A stretch of 64,000 nucleotides of DNA, taken from assembly GCA_018697195.1 (NCBI GenBank), contig CM031870.1:10800198-10864197 (forward strand), in the 5' to 3' direction. The stretch is from Certhia americana. Taxonomy: Eukaryota; Chordata; Aves; Passeriformes; Certhiidae. Each line of letters begins with the position of its first letter. The stretch's first letter is position 1. Of this stretch, positions 62,532-64,000 are shown one piece after another. Both the position numbers and the translations under genes were made by a program. The notes under the pieces were generated by a model. The model had not been told where the DNA came from. It worked only from the letters and a program-made list of their open reading frames with translations, and searched no databases.

Positions 62532-63958
62532 GTCTATCTAAGTTGTTCCAAATTGAGGCTGCTTACCCTCATATTTCAGGCCCTTACTATTACCATGGAA
62601 TGATATTGGTACTTTCCACTTCAGCTGATTATTCTGTGCCAGCTGCCACACCCCCATCTTTTGAATTTCCTAACAGCTTTCCAAGCAACTCCCTTGGAAA
62701 GACCCTGCTCTACACCACTTCTTAACTCCCCAAACCACTGCTAACTGTTGTTTCCCTCTGTAGTATTCCCAAGACGTCATGGGGTTGTCAAAAAACTATT
62801 GAGGTGACAACTTCATGTGATTAACAGCTGTGAATTTCACCTCTCTGCTTTCTTCAGCTCCCCCCTGCATCAGTTTGTAATCCTATCTGATATTTTTCAC
62901 TTGTGGATTGTATGTTGCTCCTGACTGTCAAATGTTGAGGCCATATATGGTGATACTATGATATATTAGCAATAAAGGACAATGGAATTGTACTCATGGG
63001 GAAGAGAGAGTCAAGGAATTCAGTGAATTTTAGGCTGTGGTTTTGTTTTTTTTTTTTTTTTTTAAATTTTAACCTGTTTTTTAATGCCCTCTGTGACTAA
63101 GTCCTGGGTGATACCAACCAGGCAGAAATTCATATTTAATCCTACTCCAAATTCCTGAATCCTTCAGCTCTGTTCTATGTAGGAGTCTTCATTTGCGCTT
63201 AGAGCTACAGTTCCAGGGATCAGCACAGGTTCTGCTAAAGCCAGTGGAAAGGTTCTGGTTGGCTACAAGTGGCACTGAAAGAGGGATGTGGACAACTAAG
63301 CAGAGCTGCGGGTTTAGGAAAGGTTTCATCTATTTACTTCCCCCTTCTACAAAAATTACCTTTCATCTTTGGTTATTTACATTCTCCAAAGCAAGTACTT
63401 ATGACAGACAGCTGCAAACAAAACCCAAAGGTTTTGGAGCTGAAAAGCAAGCAGCTGTGCTCTGCCACTTCTATTGGCAGGGGGACACATTTTCTGATTC
63501 TCAGTCAAGCCTAAAAGTGCTGTTCAAGGTTCACACAGGGATAACTGCAGTTTGAAAACTTCCAAAAGGCCAGCACAAACACTGGGGCCTTATCCCCTTG
63601 CTGGGGACTATTTATGTGAACAAATTTAAGTACTGGGCAAGCTTTCACAGGTTTGTGCTGTCATATTATAATCACACACATGAGCAGAATTGTTAATTGT
63701 CCTAATTCCTCAGCTATTTTAGTAAGAATAATGAAATGAAAATCATAAGCATACTTCAGTATTAGCTTAGTCTCTCTTCTGTTGCCACTAATAGCTCTTT
63801 TGACTTAGAAATGGCAGCTGAAAAGGATGGGCACACCATTCTCATTGTTAGCCCTTGAAGAATTTATTACTTCAAAAAAATCCTATCTCTAAGATGTGGG
63901 TTTTGAAAAATGTCTCTCTTGGAGAGGTGCCATGAAGCATTTCATTCTGCATTCTGCC
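62532..63958. other. unique non-coding DNA, nothing recognised
   Basis: AT-rich sequence with an 18-base T run at 63046-63063. The 120-codon frame at 63193-63555 and an overlapping 81-codon frame look random. No repeat family was recognised. Confidence 0.5.
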
Positions 63959-63965
63959 TTTTTTT

Positions 63966-64000
<35 letters not shown>
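63959..64000. repeat. poly-T tract at window end
   Basis: Forty-one T with a single C at 63967, continuing to the last base. It may be the reverse complement of a poly-A tail of a retroposed sequence lying beyond the window, or a simple mononucleotide tract. Confidence 0.95.

Noticed and set aside
1..64000. tRNA genes, rRNA genes, CRISPR arrays, bacterial-type operons
   Set aside because: None seen by eye on either strand; the repeat content and composition are those of vertebrate nuclear DNA.

Overview
This window looks like a non-coding stretch of a bird nuclear genome, most likely a songbird (passerine). It is AT-rich, and no open reading frame resembles a known protein. The recognisable interspersed repeats are chicken-repeat-1 (CR1) LINE fragments and retroviral LTRs of a type I associate with passerine genomes. 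There is no operon structure, no rRNA or tRNA gene and no CRISPR array. A run of exactly 100 N at 32282-32381 is an assembly gap.

Layout. 1-6084 is unique sequence with one GC-richer patch. 6085-6580 is the 3' end of a CR1 LINE on the + strand. 7504 to about 8093 is an LTR on the - strand. 16395-16800 is a CR1 fragment on the - strand. 24116-24578 is a probable LTR on the - strand with a TG microsatellite inside it. 32282-32444 is the gap and an adjoining A-rich tract. 34339-35030 is an LTR on the - strand with a GC-rich block beside it that may be retroviral internal sequence. 35815-36760 is a long, very diverged CR1 on the + strand. 53440-53615 is an old CR1 3' end. 62079-62527 is a solo LTR on the - strand with matching terminal inverted repeats and a 4-bp target-site duplication. 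Two shorter stretches, near 49145 and 58386, resemble very old repeats shared with turtles and crocodilians.

Between these repeats lie several blocks whose texture suggests conserved developmental enhancers: homeodomain-type TAATTA cores, TGACAG (MEIS/TGIF-type) sites, CAGCTG E-boxes, SOX-type ATTGTT, and exact palindromes. The best is 44930-45650, with a 30-bp near-palindrome, a 10-bp-arm inverted repeat of TGACAG sites and paired E-boxes. Others lie near 20935, 49860, 55340, 56200, 58735 and 59195. Conservation cannot be seen from one sequence, so these are inferences. The overall picture is a gene desert or very large intron near a developmental gene, not a gene cluster.

The only protein-like stretch is a short minus-strand frame at 38285-38433, bounded by possible splice signals. 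Its charged composition differs from the other frames, but I do not recognise it. I found no convincing new multi-gene system here.
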